Assembly (NCBI GenBank): GCA_004335635.1
Contig: QAXH01006098.1
Coordinates: forward strand, 56,633-120,632
DNA from: Chloromonas sp. AAM2
Taxonomy: Eukaryota > Chlorophyta > Chlorophyceae > Chlamydomonadales > Chlamydomonadaceae
Reading direction: 5' to 3'
DNA: 64,000 bases
Positions 1-15,000 of this stretch are shown in pieces (the stretch's first letter is position 1; every line of letters begins with the position of its first letter). The notes beneath the pieces are model-generated. The model was not told where the DNA came from. It worked only from the letters and a program-made list of their open reading frames with translations, and made no database searches. Position numbers and translations under genes: made by a program.

Positions 1-3000
1 TTGACGTCAACCTTTGCAAGTTCCTGTCGCACGACGTGCCCCTGTTCAACGGAATCACATCAGACTTGTTCCCGGGTGTGTGGAGAGGAGGGGAGTGGCA
101 CACAGTTATTGAATGGCCAGGTTCGGAAGCGGGGGTTCAACAAATGGCCAGGTTGACGGGGCCGAAGGTGGGCAGAAGTCAAGGAAATCGCTGGTCACAC
201 ACTGGTTATGCAAATTTAAATCTATGGCAGTCTTTGGAAACCCACTGATTTATCCACTCCCATGTGCCCCAGTTGTGCATGTGCTGTGCTGCCTCCTGTC
301 TGTCCAGGTGTGGTCCTGCCCACCCCTGACTATGATGCCCTGACTGAGGCCATGACGCGACAGTGCACGCTCATGAACCTGCAGCCAACAGACTACTTTC
401 TCATGAAGGTGAGAGGGAGGAGGAACAACACACGACACAAACCGAGTTCCACACGCAGCACATGGCTGGGCATGATTGACTCTGCTTTGCCGTTTCCACA
501 ATGAATGGCCAGGCGATCGTCGCCCTTACCTGTCACTGATCAGCCCTTACCTGTCTCTGTTGTTTCACAGCAATATAACTGTGTCATGGCTTGCACTGTG
601 ACATTGTCCTGTTCTCAATTGACACCGTCTTGTTCTGCGGCTGTGCCTTGCAGACGATCCAGCTGTACGAGATGATCGTTGTGCGCCACGGCCTGATGAC
701 TGTTGGCCAGCCCTTCAGCGGCAAGAGCTGCTCTCTCAGGGTGTTGGCGGGCGCGCTCACTGACCTGCATGAACAGGGTGAGAACTGAACAGATCAGGGC
801 AGAGGGGCGGGCATGCACTGTCCAACAAAACAAGCCGCCTGCGCCCTTGTTTGCCAGGCATTCCACAGACGTTTGAAGACCTGTGCTGCCGCACTCCTCT
901 TATGACCCACTCACGTGGCTGCTTTGGCCCTAGTCTGAACATTGAGCAGGCATTTGAATGCGATAAGGCTTCAGAGTCTGTGCCTAACTTGTGCGTGCGA
1001 AGCTGCTTACAACGTGTGCAGGATTCCAATGTTCAGGATTGTGTTTTGCCTGATGGTTGCCTGACCGCGCAGGTGTGTCCGGCACCCTGTTTAACCGCAT
1101 CCAGATGAGGCTGATCAACCCCAAGTCAGTGACCATGGGCCAGCTGTACGGCGAGGCAGACAAGGCCACGCAGGAATGGAAGGACGGCGTGCTGGCGGTG
1201 ACCTTCAGGTGGGGGGGCGACATGCGTACCGTCTAGCTACCACAACAGATTCATACCACAACAAATGTGATCTGCCTATGTATAACTAACCTGACCCTGC
1301 CTCGGGCTGCTCTGCTCAGCCTGGTTCAAGCCTGCCCTGGATCTACCCCTTTTTGTCAAACTGGGTCTACCCCGCACACTTGATGTGTCAGCTCTTTATT
1401 GTGACCCTGCTTCACCATACGACGTGGCTGCTTCGTCCCCAGTCTGAGCATTGTGATTTGTTCTCTGCCCTGTTCTGCGCCTGGCCTAGCACACCTGAGC
1501 CTGCTCTGTGTCCTTCACCCCTTCCCTCCCAGGTCCCTTGCCGCTGACCCGAGTGAGGACCGCAAGTGGCTGGTGCTGGACGGGCCTGTGGACGCCATAT
1601 GGATAGAGAACATGAACACGGTGCTGGACGACAACAAGAAGCTCTGTCTGCCCAACTCGGAGATCATCCAGATGAGCCCGACCATGTCTATGATCTTTGA
1701 GGTAGGCTCACAACACCGTACCTCTGACCATAATCTGATGCCACATTTCATGGATCCTAAACCCTATATAAACTTGAGATATGTTTAAACGCGCTAAACG
1801 CAAACCCTACTTTGTTTATGCGGGCTTTTTTTATGTTTTTGTCGGATTGTCTGCCGCCCAGGCCGTGTCTGTCACCAAGCCTCTATTCTCTCGACTGATC
1901 CTCCGTGCATGTTTGCACCTGCTGCCTCGTGTGTGTGTGCATGCAGGTGGGTGACCTGGCTGCCGCCTCCCCCGCCACCGTCTCCCGCTGCGGTATGGTG
2001 TACCTGGAGCCCCACCAGCTGGGGTGGAGACCGCTGCTCACATCATGGATTGCGGTGGGTGGAGGGTAGGGGTGTGTGTGAGGATGTTCGGCCTGCGGAA
2101 AGGGCTGCAAGGGCCAGGTGGTGGGTGAAGCATCACTCGCAGGCCCACGTACAAAAGCGACCTGATCTTCTGTATGAATAGCTCAGTCACAGAATGCTGA
2201 ACAGCACAATCACGTCTGTATCCGTAGCGACAGAACGGGCAATGCACAGCCTTGTAATGGACTTGCTGTTGGGATGAAGATCAACCGTGTTTGTTCCCGT
2301 GCAGGCTCTGCCCAAGTCGCTGGGTGTGCGCACGTGCAAGCACATTGAGTCGCTGTTTGAGTGGGCCGTGCCCGCATGCGTGCGCATGGTGCGCAAGGAA
2401 GTCAAGGAGATAAGCCCAACGGAGGACATTGCACTGGTGCAGAGGTGAGGCAATCATGTATGGACTGAGGCAATTGTATGCAAGGAAAGCACTTGGAATC
2501 ACTTTAAGGTGAGACGGGAAGAGAAGAGAGACGGGAAGGCAAGCGGGACAGTCTGTCAGTGCATGAGGCCGATGACAAGGCTTGTTCTTACAAGGGGACA
2601 CTGGTGACCACCACTTACAGGGAAATGAGGGTCCTGGAGTGATTCCAAGCCCTGTGCACAGGCAATGATAATGCACAGCGTTGTTTGTCCCAAAATAGTC
2701 TGTAAAATGGTTTGCACCTGCTAAAACGTGGTGCTGTCATACTTGGTTTTGCAGCACAATGCGTTGGATGACGTGTCTTATGGACGAGTTCCAGCCCGGA
2801 CAAGAGGATGACTCACCACCCCCTCCAGGTACGAGTTGATAGCGTTTGAAACATGGGCAGAATCACGCAGGTTTGCTGTTGGACAGGTTGGGTCGCGAGC
2901 AGAGTTACGCATTAGTTTGTGAGCACGTCTGCTGTAGGACAAAACAACTGCCAAACCGAACTCACATTCCTGCCCTTCACCAGTTCAGCATTCACACCGC

Positions 3001-6000
3001 CTTTCATTTCAGCAACTGTCAGTATCCGACCTATCACACCCCCAGCACTTCAGTTGCTCGGCGAGCAAGCAACCCTCTGTGCATCCTCTGGTCCATGCGA
3101 TACCTTCAGGTGCTAGCTATGATGATGCTACCAAGCTTCAGCTGGTGGAGGGCATGTTCCTGTTCAGCCTGGTGTGGAGCGTGGGCGCAACAGGGGACGC
3201 GGAGGGGCGCAGTCTGTTCAACGAGTTCCTGCGCAACCTGTGCATGGGCAGCGTGCCCCCAGCGTGAGTCACCGGGACAGCATGCACGCTCCATGCCATA
3301 CAACACCTTTGATAGGGAAGTGCCGTGTGTAGCACAATGCGTCCACACAGGGCTACAGTCATTGAAGCTGTGTGCGTCCAAGCGTCGGAGCGCATTAGTA
3401 GCTGGGAGAGCACTGTGTAAAGCACCTTTTGACTGTTGTCCTGTGAATTGCTGCGCTGCTGCACGGGCTTAGTTGAAGCAAAAACAGTCAGTTAGTCGGA
3501 TGTGACTGGCCTCACACAAAGGCATGTGCACCGGTTTGTTGTGACTGTTCTCACGCACAAGGGCACACCGTGTTGTCCCATCGTGTAAGGGACGTGGTTG
3601 TGTATTTGTGTTGCATGTGAGCCACGTGACCCTGTGTGTGCTGGTTCTCTCAGGTACGCGCCCTACCTGCCCGATAAGCCACCTTCCCTGATGGTGTCAC
3701 CCATTCCCATGGAGGCGAACAGCACTGTGTACGACTACACATTCAACAAGCAGAAGCTAGAGTGAGTCACGTGACTCCATATGCTTGTGTGGACAACAGT
3801 ACAATGGGGCACAGCCCATCGAAATCACCATGCACAGCTTGGCATGTTCATGTCATCTGTCCACGCGACTGAGGCCTGCCGAATTACCATCAGCGTCAAG
3901 CATCAGCATCATTGGCTTGCAATCATATTCAAATGATGCCAACCTGGCTAGGCAGCTGGTACCACTGCTGCCACTGATACCCCTGCAGCTGGACCCCCTG
4001 GTCCGACACCCTGCCCGCCCTGAGCATCCCCTCCGGTGCCCAGTTCTCCGACATCATCGTCCCCACCAAGGACTCGGCAAGATACACTTTCCTACTGGAC
4101 ACGGCACTACAGGTTGGAAGAGGCCTCAGACACGCAACTGATTATCATGTCTAAGGGCATGTGTTGCCGTCCCTGGTGCTGCTTGCTGTGGAGCGGTGGT
4201 TGTCCAAGTTGTGAAAGAGAACAGTTGGTGGCAATGGCTGAGGGTGTTGTTAACGTCTAGGGCCGCATGAGAATGTTGTCCTCCCCTGTTTCCCCTGTGC
4301 AGCATGCCCAGCCGCTGCTGCTGGTGGGCCCAACCGGCACGGGCAAGAGCGTGTACGTGAACCGACACCTGGTCTCGGGCCTGCCCAGGGACAAGTGGAC
4401 GCCTGTGTTCGTGACCTTCAGCGCACGCACAACTGCCAACATGACACAGGACCAGGTACAGGGGGTTTAGCAGGACTTACACTCACAGGGGGGTAGGGCT
4501 GGAAGGCCGGGGTTGGCTGCGCACAATCGCAAGGAAGTGTCGAATGGCATGCGACGTTGTGTACATGTTCGGCCAGTTTGTCAGCATTCAGCGTACTGCC
4601 CGGTCTCAAATGAAGTACTTGCTTGGAGTCACCCTCTCAGCATTGTTGCCTATGTATTTTGCCACGACAGATTGACGGTCGTCTGGACAAGCGCAGGAAG
4701 GGCGTGTACGGTCCGCCCGTGAACCGCAAGTGTGTGGTGTTCGTGGATGATCTCAACATGCCCTCCAAGGAAACGTACGGCGCCCAGCCACCCATTGAGC
4801 TGCTCAGGCAGTACATGGACTATGGCGGATGGTACGGTCGGGACAACCTGTTCAGGTAAGCGGGCAGCAACCATCACAATGAATCCTGATGAACGTGAGG
4901 ACCTCCCTTGGTCTCATCTTGCTTTAACAATAGAATGAATGAAAATAAACCATCTTGCTGCATCCAAGTTCGCCACACCTTGCCACACTTGTCGTGCCCC
5001 GTCTGACACTTATCTTCCTGAGCTCAAGCCAGCATGTGTTGTGTGTTGTTCAGGTCCATGGTGGATGTCCAGTTCGTCGCTGCCATGGGGCACCCGGGCG
5101 GCGGCCGCACCTTTGTCACCAACCGCTACATCAGACACTTCAACACACTGGCGCTGGCACAGGTGGGCACAGGAGGGTGAAAGTGGAGTGCTGGCACTGC
5201 CACACGATTGCTTGATGTGATGACCTGGCGACAGTGTCTGTCTGTTACCAATAGCAGCCTGTGGCGGGATACGATATCATCTGCTAGAGTGAACTTCTAA
5301 TGAGGCCTGGCCTTCGGCTCACACATCCGTCTACAGATTTCAGCCTGTAGCAGCATATGGTATCATCCGCATGTCTAGATTTCTAAGGCATGGCCCTCGC
5401 ATTTGTTCCTTTCCCTTGTCCCATGCAGGTTTCTGACGACACGCTGGTCCAGATCTTCAGCTCCATCCTTGACTGGCACCTGACCAGCCAGGGCTTCCCT
5501 GTGGCGGTGCGGGGCGTCATGCCGCAGCTCATTCAGGCCACGCTACAGGTCTACGCACAGGTGAACGGGGGGTGGGTTGACTACTTTGCTTGTTATTGTA
5601 GTTCAAAAACTAAAACAGATACTAGGCACATGGGCCGAGCCTGCAAGTCAGAACAGGGCCTGCTAGCGCTTGTTCAATAGTTGGTGTGCGCCACAAGCGG
5701 CACCAGCGCAACAAAGCTTAGGAGTCAAACGCGGCAGGGGCGGCACATGCAATATCAAGGCCTGCTAGCAGACTAAAGACCTTTGCCAGGGCCTGTTGGC
5801 GCCTCACAAGGGCGTCTCTTTGGTCAAGTGTAAGCCCCATTGCGCTATTTACTGAGCATGTCTGGAGCACTGATTGTCCACTGTGCTCTGCAGTCCATGC
5901 AAAAGCTGTTGCCCACGCCCACCAAGAGCCACTACGTGTTCAACCTCAGGGACTACGCACGCGTGGTGCAGGTAAGTGGCCGGTCACACTCCCACATCGC

Positions 6001-9000
6001 TCACTTCAGAGTGAGAAACAGAAGGCAGTCATGCCACAGTCATCCTTGCACGGACACTCATGTCATCACAGCGCCAAGCCCGGACATTCCAAACCCAAAC
6101 CTGGGACTTTGTTTGTTATTTTGAAGCCATGCAGATGACCTGGGCCCTTGATGGCATAACCCACCGCCAGCTGTTCCCATCACACACACCTGCCCCTGTT
6201 TGTTGCCCTGTCCAGGGCGTGATGATGCTGCCCCCCGCTGCGCTGCCACCTGACGACTCGCCCGGGTCGGTTGCCCTGTTCAAGCGGCTGTGGGTGCACG
6301 AGGTGTTCCGCGTCTTCTACGACCGACTGGTGGACGACAAGGACAGGGCATGGCTCATGGACCTGGTGGGTCATGGGATAAGACTCTCACCGAGCAGGGC
6401 CGGCATTAAGAGGGGTGTGGGTTGTGGGTAGGTAAGGATATGTCACGGGGCTGCTTCATGACCTTGCCTCACACTTCATATGTCGCCCCACGATTGAATT
6501 CCCATTGGAGTTGTGCTAGTTGGCCCGCCACTTGCCAATCGCCATCCATGAGCCTTACTGAGACGCGGCATGCTCGCATTCCCCATGCAGGTTCGCTCTA
6601 CCACCTCCACGCACCTGGGTGGCCCAGCCTTTGACGAGCTCATGAGCGGCGTGTGCGCCGAGGGGAGTGAGTCGGTGGCCATGGATGACATGCGGCGCTG
6701 CTTCTTCGGGGACTTCATGGACTCGTCACTAGAACCTCAAGAGAGGATGTGAGTGACTGAGCATGTGAACAATGACTGGCCACTCATCCTGAGTGATGAG
6801 TGATGAATAGTGAGTTTGAGCTCGATGCAACAACCAACACGTGCGTTCTGTATGCCTTCATGTGGATTTGTCCCTGACTTGAGAAAGTTTTTGGCCTGGC
6901 TGTATTTGCAGTAGCACTGTGTGCCGACCGACACTTGTGGCCCTTATGCCTTTCGGACTCATGTTTTTGACACCCAACGGATGTTGTCGTGGCCTGTTGC
7001 AGTTACACTGAGATCCGTGACACGTCCAGCTTACTGGGTGCGATGGAGGAGTACCTGAAGGACTTCAACGCCACCAGCAAGCGGCCCATGAACCTAGCCA
7101 TGTTCCTGTTCGCGGTGGAGCACGTGAGCCGCGTGTGCAGGCTGCTTAAGCAGCCGGGCGGCCACATGCTGCTGGTGGGGGTGGGCGGCAGCGGCAGGCA
7201 GTCGCTCACTCGCCTGGCAGCGTTCATCAGCGGAATGGAGGTGTTCCAGGTGAGGCGCAGGAAGAAGACCACAACTGCATCATCATGGCCTAGCCAGGTG
7301 AGGGAAGGAGACAACCACTCCCAACAATGAATGACCTACTTGAGCCAGAATTAAGCTTCTAATAGGGCTAAACCATTACCTAAAGCAAAGAACTATCTGA
7401 GCCAGAGAAGAGATATTGACCCATTGCTTCAGCCAGAGAGGGACTTTTAGTAGGCCAGGCAGAAGACCGCTAACCTGTCAGCTGGACAGCGGTATCATGT
7501 GAACAGCATGTGCTTGGTGTTGTGCTGTTCGGTTGTGTTGCTTGAAAGTTGTTTGCTGTGTTGTGTTGTGTTCAGGTTGAGATCAGTAAGAACTACAGTC
7601 GCGCTGACTGGCGGGAGGACCTCAAGCGCATCCTGCGCAGGGCGGGCGGGGAGGCAAAGCCATGCGTGTTCCTGTTCAGCGACACACAGGTGCGCGAACG
7701 TAACGTCTGACGCGCAATGAGTCTGCCTTGCCTTCTGCAACCGCATGCTTCGTTCTGCTTAAGTTGGCAACGCGTTTGTGCTGTTGCTTCATTAAGAAGG
7801 CTTTGCTCCAGATCGTTTCGGTGCCACACAGATCGTTTTGGCGCTCTTCACAGTGACACTTCAGTTGCATAGTCCCGTTGCGGTGCCTTTCCTGGCCACA
7901 GATCAAAGATGAGGCGTTCGTGGAGGACATGAACAACCTGCTGAACGCTGGCGAGGTGCCCAACATGTTCCCATCGGACGAGAGGATGGCGGTGCTGGAG
8001 ATGGTGCGGCCGGCGGCCAGCAAACTGGGGCTGGAGACACCGCTGGAGCTGTGGGGATTCTTCGTGCAGCAGGTCAGACACTCGAAATCCGAAACATGTA
8101 GACACTCGCCTCACAAGGAGTACTGCTATGCTGATGGCAACCTATCCTATCTACTCAGCTCATGCTGATCCGCGTCGACCGTTTAACCCCTGTTTGTGCT
8201 CAGTTCTCGTCCTTGGCTCCTGTGTGTATGAGCTATCAGTACTAGACCGTTGATATCAAGTTTTCACGTCACGCATCACGACCAATGTAGTCTTGTTCCC
8301 GAACCCTACCTTGCCTCTTGCTCTGGCGCAGTGTCGGAGCTACCTGCACGTGGTGCTGTGCATGAGCCCCATCGGCGATGCATTCCGCGAGCGGCTCAGG
8401 CAGAATCCGTCCCTGGTCAACTGCTGCACAATCGACTGGTGAGCGCCACACACTGAACACTTCACAGTCCAGATTATGCTTGCAGTTTTGTGCGGGCCTA
8501 GTCCTCCAAAAGCCAACCACATTTCGATTGGATGGTTTGGGCATGATCTAGCTCCTGCACTGCTGCCTCCCTATTCACAGGTTCCAGGCCTGGCCCCTGG
8601 ACGCGCTCGAGGCCGTGGCGCTCAAGTTCCTGCGTGAGGTCCCTGCTCTTGATGACAGCGCACGCAGCGACCTGGTCACCCTGTGCAAGGCATTCCACTC
8701 GCACATCATGAAGTCGTCGGAAGAATTCTTGCAGGTCCGATGCACATGAATAGGCAGGGCCACCTGACTGGATCAACGCACACCATCCCCATTGTTAGCG
8801 TCGCCACCGCACTTGCCGATGTTCATTACGCCATCGTGTGAATTGACTTTGATCGTGCCAAGGCTTGCTTGCTTCCTCACGCTCGCCCTGTTTGCGCTTT
8901 TGTGTGCTCAGGACCTTGGCCGCCACAACTACGTGACGCCCACCAGCTACCTGGAGCTCATCACGGCCTTCAGGACACTGCTCGAGGCAAAGAGGGCACA

Positions 9001-12000
9001 GGCAAGCAACTGCATCATGCCTGAGACTATACTAGTGGTCCCATGCTGATTTTCGTTTGCGACAGCCGCCGAGCTGCCTAGGCTTGCCGCAACGGTATCG
9101 GCTGTTCACTCTAAGTCTGCCTGATTCTGTAGTTGCTTCAGGCATGCCTCTTATTCCACGTGGCCTTGCAGAACAGCAAGCTCAAGTCTCGCTACCAGAT
9201 CGGCCTGGAGAAGCTGGCCGGCAGCGCCCAGCAGGTGGAGGGCATGCAGGCGGAGCTGCGCGCGCTTCAGCCGCAGCTGGTCAAGACGGTCAAGGAGGTG
9301 GAGGTGCTCATGGTCAACATAGCAAGGGAAAAGAAGGACGTGGTTGAGCCTAAGGCAGCCATTGTGAAGGTGAGAGGCGGCGGTGCTGAGCTATGGTTGA
9401 TACAGTACAGCTGTAATTGCAGTGCATTTCATGTGCCAAAGACTATGGTTCACTTCGGTTGCAATGGATATCGGGATCTGGAATATGAGGTTCAAGTGAG
9501 GGAGTGAGTGAGTGAGTGTGATTTTTACATCTGAAGATTAATCAATTGTCACCATACTCGCGCAATGCGCAAAGGACTGCTGGTACCAAATCCGAAAACC
9601 CCCAGGTGTGTCATGTTGGAATGCTCATTTTTGCTACGCTATGCTTGTTCGCTCACTTTCCTGTGTGGTTTTGTTGTCGTGTTCAGATCGAGGAAGCAAA
9701 GGCACAGGAGGCGGCCAACGCAGCCAAGGCCATCAAGGACGAGTGCGAGGCGGACCTGGCAGTGGTGGGTCATGTGGTGATGACCCAGTGCATCTAGTAC
9801 GAGGTGCAAAAGTGTTCCAGGCTTGCATAAGTAAGGCTGAGGCTTGTCAATGGCGACTCCAACGTGCGATCAACATCATCCTGGTTTCTGTGTGTTGGCC
9901 GCAGGCCATTCCCATCCTTAACGACGCGCTGTCCGCCCTGGACACCATCAAGGAGGCAGACATCAACTACATCAAGAAACTGGGCAACCCACCCGGGGCA
10001 ATCAAGCTGGTGAGCAGGCATGCATGCTCACCGTCCAACACGCACGCGCTCTTTAATCGTTTGGGATGTGATGCTTAGTCAACCCTCATGGCATCCGCAG
10101 TATGGAAAGCATAGTGCATGATGGTCTGGTGGGATGACGCTCTTTGAACAGCCGGAATGCCTTGTTCGGTTTTGTGGGCAGCCTGCATGTCAGCCGCAGT
10201 ATGGCAAGCTTGGTACATGATGGTGGTGTCTGGTGCCTTGCCTGGTTGTGCATGTGTCCATGTGTGGCACTGCTTCCCGCGTCTCAGGTGCTGGAGGCCG
10301 TGTGCGTGACGCTGGATGTCAAGCCCGGGAAGGTCAAGGACGACAGCGGCAAGATGGTCAACGACTTCTGGAAGCCTTCGGTGGCTCTCCTTAATGAAAG
10401 GGTCAGTGAGTAAGGGCCGGGAGGCAAGTTGGTAGATCAGAGGAGGACCACAAGGAAATTGGTAGTATGAACCTGAGCCAATGGCTGTTTGCTGTGCTGG
10501 CTGTTTGACTGTGCCTGTCGCCTGAAGACATGCATCTACATGCGTACACATGCAAGCTGCCCGTGCCAGCTCTACAACCAGAGAGTACGAGGCCTCGGGA
10601 TGGATGTGCAGCAGGAGCTTGATCATGCACTTGTATTGTTGTTTCAGGACTTTCTCCAGCGCCTCAAGACGTACGATAAGGACAACATCGCCCCGCGCAT
10701 CATCACTGAGCTCAAGGCCAAGTACCTCACTAACGAGGGGTTCACACCCGACCTGGCGAAGAAGGCATCGCCAGCCGCTGAGGGAATGTGCAAGTGAGTG
10801 TTGAGCCGAGTGTTGAGCCGAGTGCTGAGTGTTGAGCCGAGTGCTGAGTGTTGAGCCGATAGAACCATGCTGCACAAGGACAGGAAGAATGAAAGAAGTC
10901 AGTCATCTGCCGGCAACATGGCTTGACGCTTGGCATGCTCGTGCTTGTAAGCTCGTGCAACTTTTCTCGCACCAATACTCTCCATCATTTGCATGCCTGT
11001 CTTGGAACCTAACCGGAACATGACTCCCTCCTAGCCCTGATCTGATCCTAACCTAACCCTAACCTGTGCTTTGCCTGTCCAGGTGGGTCCATGCTATGGT
11101 TAGCTACGACCAGGTCGCCAAGGTGGTCGCCCCCAAGAAGGCGAAGCTGGCCGAGGCCGAGGGGCTGTACCAGCGGGTGATGGTGGGCCTCAGGGCCAAG
11201 CAGGCGGAGCTCACGGACCTGCTCAACAAGCTGGGCGCCATGGAGACGGACCTCAGGAACAACACGAGGAAGAAGGAGAAGCTGGAGGCCGAGACCGAGC
11301 TATGCAGGTGCTGAGGGATGAAGGGTGGAGTGTCCAAGGGCCTAGCCGTCAGTGAGACCGTGCGCGGGAATTCTCTAGTGCTCAAAGGCCTAGCGGTCAA
11401 TTGTGGCCGCGCGGAATGCGAGGTGACGTTTTTCTGAATTGCCACGAGAGCGCTTTCCCTGCCAGGCTGGGGATGGCAGATTGTCGCTCGTTGTGCACTG
11501 TCAAATCTGAGCGGCGCGTGACACAACCGCACATGCAAGCAGCGATAGCCTTGCCCTGCCTGCAAAGGATTGCCTTGTTGTTCCAAACGTTCCAAACAAT
11601 GGTGATTTTTTCTAGGCTATGATTGCTGCACAAAGCCAACGCAAAGGCTGGCCTGCTTGTTTTGCTTGCAGTGTCAAGCTCGAGCGCGCAGAGAAGCTAA
11701 TTGGCGGCCTGGGCGGAGAGAAGGCGCGCTGGACAGAGACAGCTGAAGCGCTGTCACGTGCCTACGTCAACCTCACGGGTGACATGCTCATCTCAGCCGG
11801 AATCATCGCTTACGCAGGCGCCTTCACCGCGTCGTATCGCTCAAAGATCATCGAGTCCTTTGTAGACATGTGCAGGGCGGCTGGCATCCCGCACACGGCG
11901 CGATTCAACCTTGGGAACATCCTGGGTGAACCGGTCAAGGTAGGCGCGGTTGAAGTCATGGTCAATCGTGCACGCCTCTTTTCCCTCTAGGCTCTCACAT

Positions 12001-15000
12001 TCCTCGCCATAAATCCTAAGCAGACATGCCTGCACAGAGTTGCACTGAGAGCGAGCGCCTAGGCTGATGCAGCTCGAACACAAGTGTGTATGTAAGGTTA
12101 TGGCTTGATGCTTGTATGCCCATGCAGATCCGTGAATGGCTCGTGGCCAGTTTGCCCAACGACTCTTTCTCCATTGAGAACGCGATCATCATTGCCAACG
12201 CCCGCCGCTGGCCCCTGTGCATAGACCCACAGGTGCGATAGCAAGGGCTTGCTTTCTGGCCACTGTGACCCTCACCCTACTGGGCTGTGAAATCACACTC
12301 ATGCCTGCATTGCCCGTGGCGTAGAGCCTCTGTCTACGTCTCCTGGCACTGGCTTGGACCGAGAGTGTGATTGCCAGTGGACACCATTATGCACTCCTGG
12401 CACTGGCCAGTGATTGCCAGTTAACTGGTGATTGTTGCCCCAACATTTCTCCTACCTGCAGGGCCAGGCGAACAAATGGGTGAAGAACCTTGAGCGCCCC
12501 CACAACCTGTGTGTGATCAAGCTGAGTGAGGGCGGCGAGTACATGCGCACGCTGGAGAATGCGGTGCAGTTCGGGCTGCCTGTGCTGCTGGAGAACGTTG
12601 GTGAGCAATGCTGTGGCGCAACTTGAACTGACTGGTCACTCCTTGTAGCGTACAAGGCACAACCAGAAGCCAGCAAGACCCCTTTATGCAACCCTTGCCT
12701 TGCCAGGTGCAGAGAGACGCAGCGTCTTTGTTCCCCTGTGTTGTGCTTTCAGGCGAGGAGCTTGATCCCAGCCTCGAGCCCCTGCTCCTGAAGCAGATCT
12801 TCAAGGCCGGTGGCGTCAACAGCATACGGCTGGGAGATGCCACAGTCGAGTACTCGTCCGACTTCAGGTGTGTGGCGTGCGACTAGGGCAGCCCAGGATG
12901 AAAGTTGGTGGCAGGCGATTGTATCCCGTCATGTGTTGGCATTGGTTTGGCAGGCTGGTCTGGCAGCTGTGGGACTGTCGCTATTGCCTGCATGTGATCA
13001 CTCGTTGGCCTGGCCTGCGGCCTGCAGGTTCTACATCACCACCAAGATGCGCAACCCCCACTACCTGCCGGAGGTGTCAGTCAAGGTCACACTCCTAAAC
13101 TTCATGATCACTCCTGCGGGTTTGAGCGACCAGATGCTGGGCGTGGCAGTGGCCACTGAGCGGCCTGATCTGGAGGAACAGAAGGCACAGCTGGTGCGTA
13201 CTGGCATGGACAATGTGTCATCCAGCCATTTCGACATCCAGCTGAAATGTCGCAGATTTGTATGCCTAACTGAGTACCCTTGCATGTCCTGGCCTTGTCT
13301 TGTGCTCGTTCTATCTTGCTTGCCTTGACCAGGGGCTGGGGCATGGAATGCAGGATGCCTGGCCTGTTTCCACTCTGCGCATTCTTCGCTCTCGTACCCG
13401 ATCTCAGCTTTGTTTCTGTCGTCAACAGGTCGTCCAAGGCGCCGCTGCCAGCCGCAAGCTCAAGGAAATCGAAGACAAGATTCTGGAGGTGCTCTCATCG
13501 TCTAGCGGCAACATCCTCGAGGACGAAAGCGCCATCACAATCATCACAGAGGCAAAGACGCTGGGTAACGACATTGCTGAGAAGCAGCGTGTCGCCGAGG
13601 TCACCGAGAAAGAGATTGACGTGACAAGGGCCGGCTACAAACCTTGCGGCGATTACACGTCTGTACTGTTTTTCTGCATATCCGACTTGGTGAGTGGAAG
13701 CATTTATCTAACGTCAATAATTCACTTCTGCGCTCAACATTGGCCAGGTTATTTTCTTGAATTTACATTCGTCTGACCTGCTGACTGGATCTCCACTTCT
13801 GCTCATCTTTTGGCCCTTTTGCCTATTCGCTTCACAGGCTGCCATTGACCCCATGTACCAGTACAGTCTCCCTTGGTTCATCAACCTCTTCGTTGCCAGT
13901 GTTGTGGCGGCACCGAAGGACGACAACCTGCAGAAACGGCTCGACAATGTGTACGACCACTTCACGTACTCATTGTACCGCAACGTATGCAGGTAAGGGA
14001 TTAAGCTACCGTACAGCATACAACAGTGGTTGTACAGGCCCTACAACAGTGGTGCTCGCCATGCCATTAGAAACGGCTTGGCAACTTTGTTTCTCTTTGC
14101 GTAGCGCGCACATGTTGGCTTTTGAATGGCTCGCTGTCCTTGCGTCACCTTCACAGCAACAGCAGTGCTGTCGGCCGAGTCACAGGCGTTTTGAGTACTT
14201 GTGCCGCACAGGTCGTTGTTTGAGAAGGATAAGCTTCTATTCGCGTTCCTGCTGTGCGCGCGCATCTTGGAGAGTAAGGGTTCGATCGACCCCGATGAGT
14301 GGCTCTTCCTGCTCACCGGCGGTTTGGGCTCCGCGCCACATGCTCGTCCCAACCCTGCGCCTGAGTGGCTGGTGGACCGTGCTTGGCGCGAGATCTGTCG
14401 GTTATCTTCACTACCCGCGTTCATGGGGCTGGACGAAGGGTTCGAGTCCGACCCGGGCGCGTGGAAGCCCATGTACGAGTCCAGCGAGCCACACAAGGTT
14501 GTCATGCCAGGTAAGCGGGCTGCAACATGGCTTGTCGTGTTTTACATCGTTGTCAGTTTCTGGGAACGTTCAAGTACATGTCCCAGACCCATTGGCTCTC
14601 AAGAGCGTTTGGCTGCCGAAGTTGTGATGCTGCCAAGCACACTTGTTCTCATCATGACGCGAATCTGTACAATCCCTGTAATTGCAGGGCTCATGAACAG
14701 CCTTGAAGGCTTCCGCAAGTTGCTGATCGTGCGCTGCGTGCGACCCGACAAGGTGGTACCAGCGGTACAGGAATTCGTCGAGATCAACCTGGGCAAGAAG
14801 TACGTCGAACCACCCAGCTTCGACCTGCATGGGTGCTACGAGGACTCGACTCCGGTCACGCCGCTCATCTTCGTGCTCTCACCCGGCAGCGATCCCACGG
14901 CGGCACTGCTGCAGTTCGCAGGTGCGCATGCCTTTGGTGCTCACAAGTGATCGTGCTCGAGCCTTGGCAGCCTTGTAGCATTTGACGCCAGTTCTGCCTT

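Noticed and set aside
10075..10875. 266-codon minus-strand open frame
   Set aside because: It spans several dynein exons and introns antisense, and its N-terminus is just the translated tandem repeat at 10795-10860.
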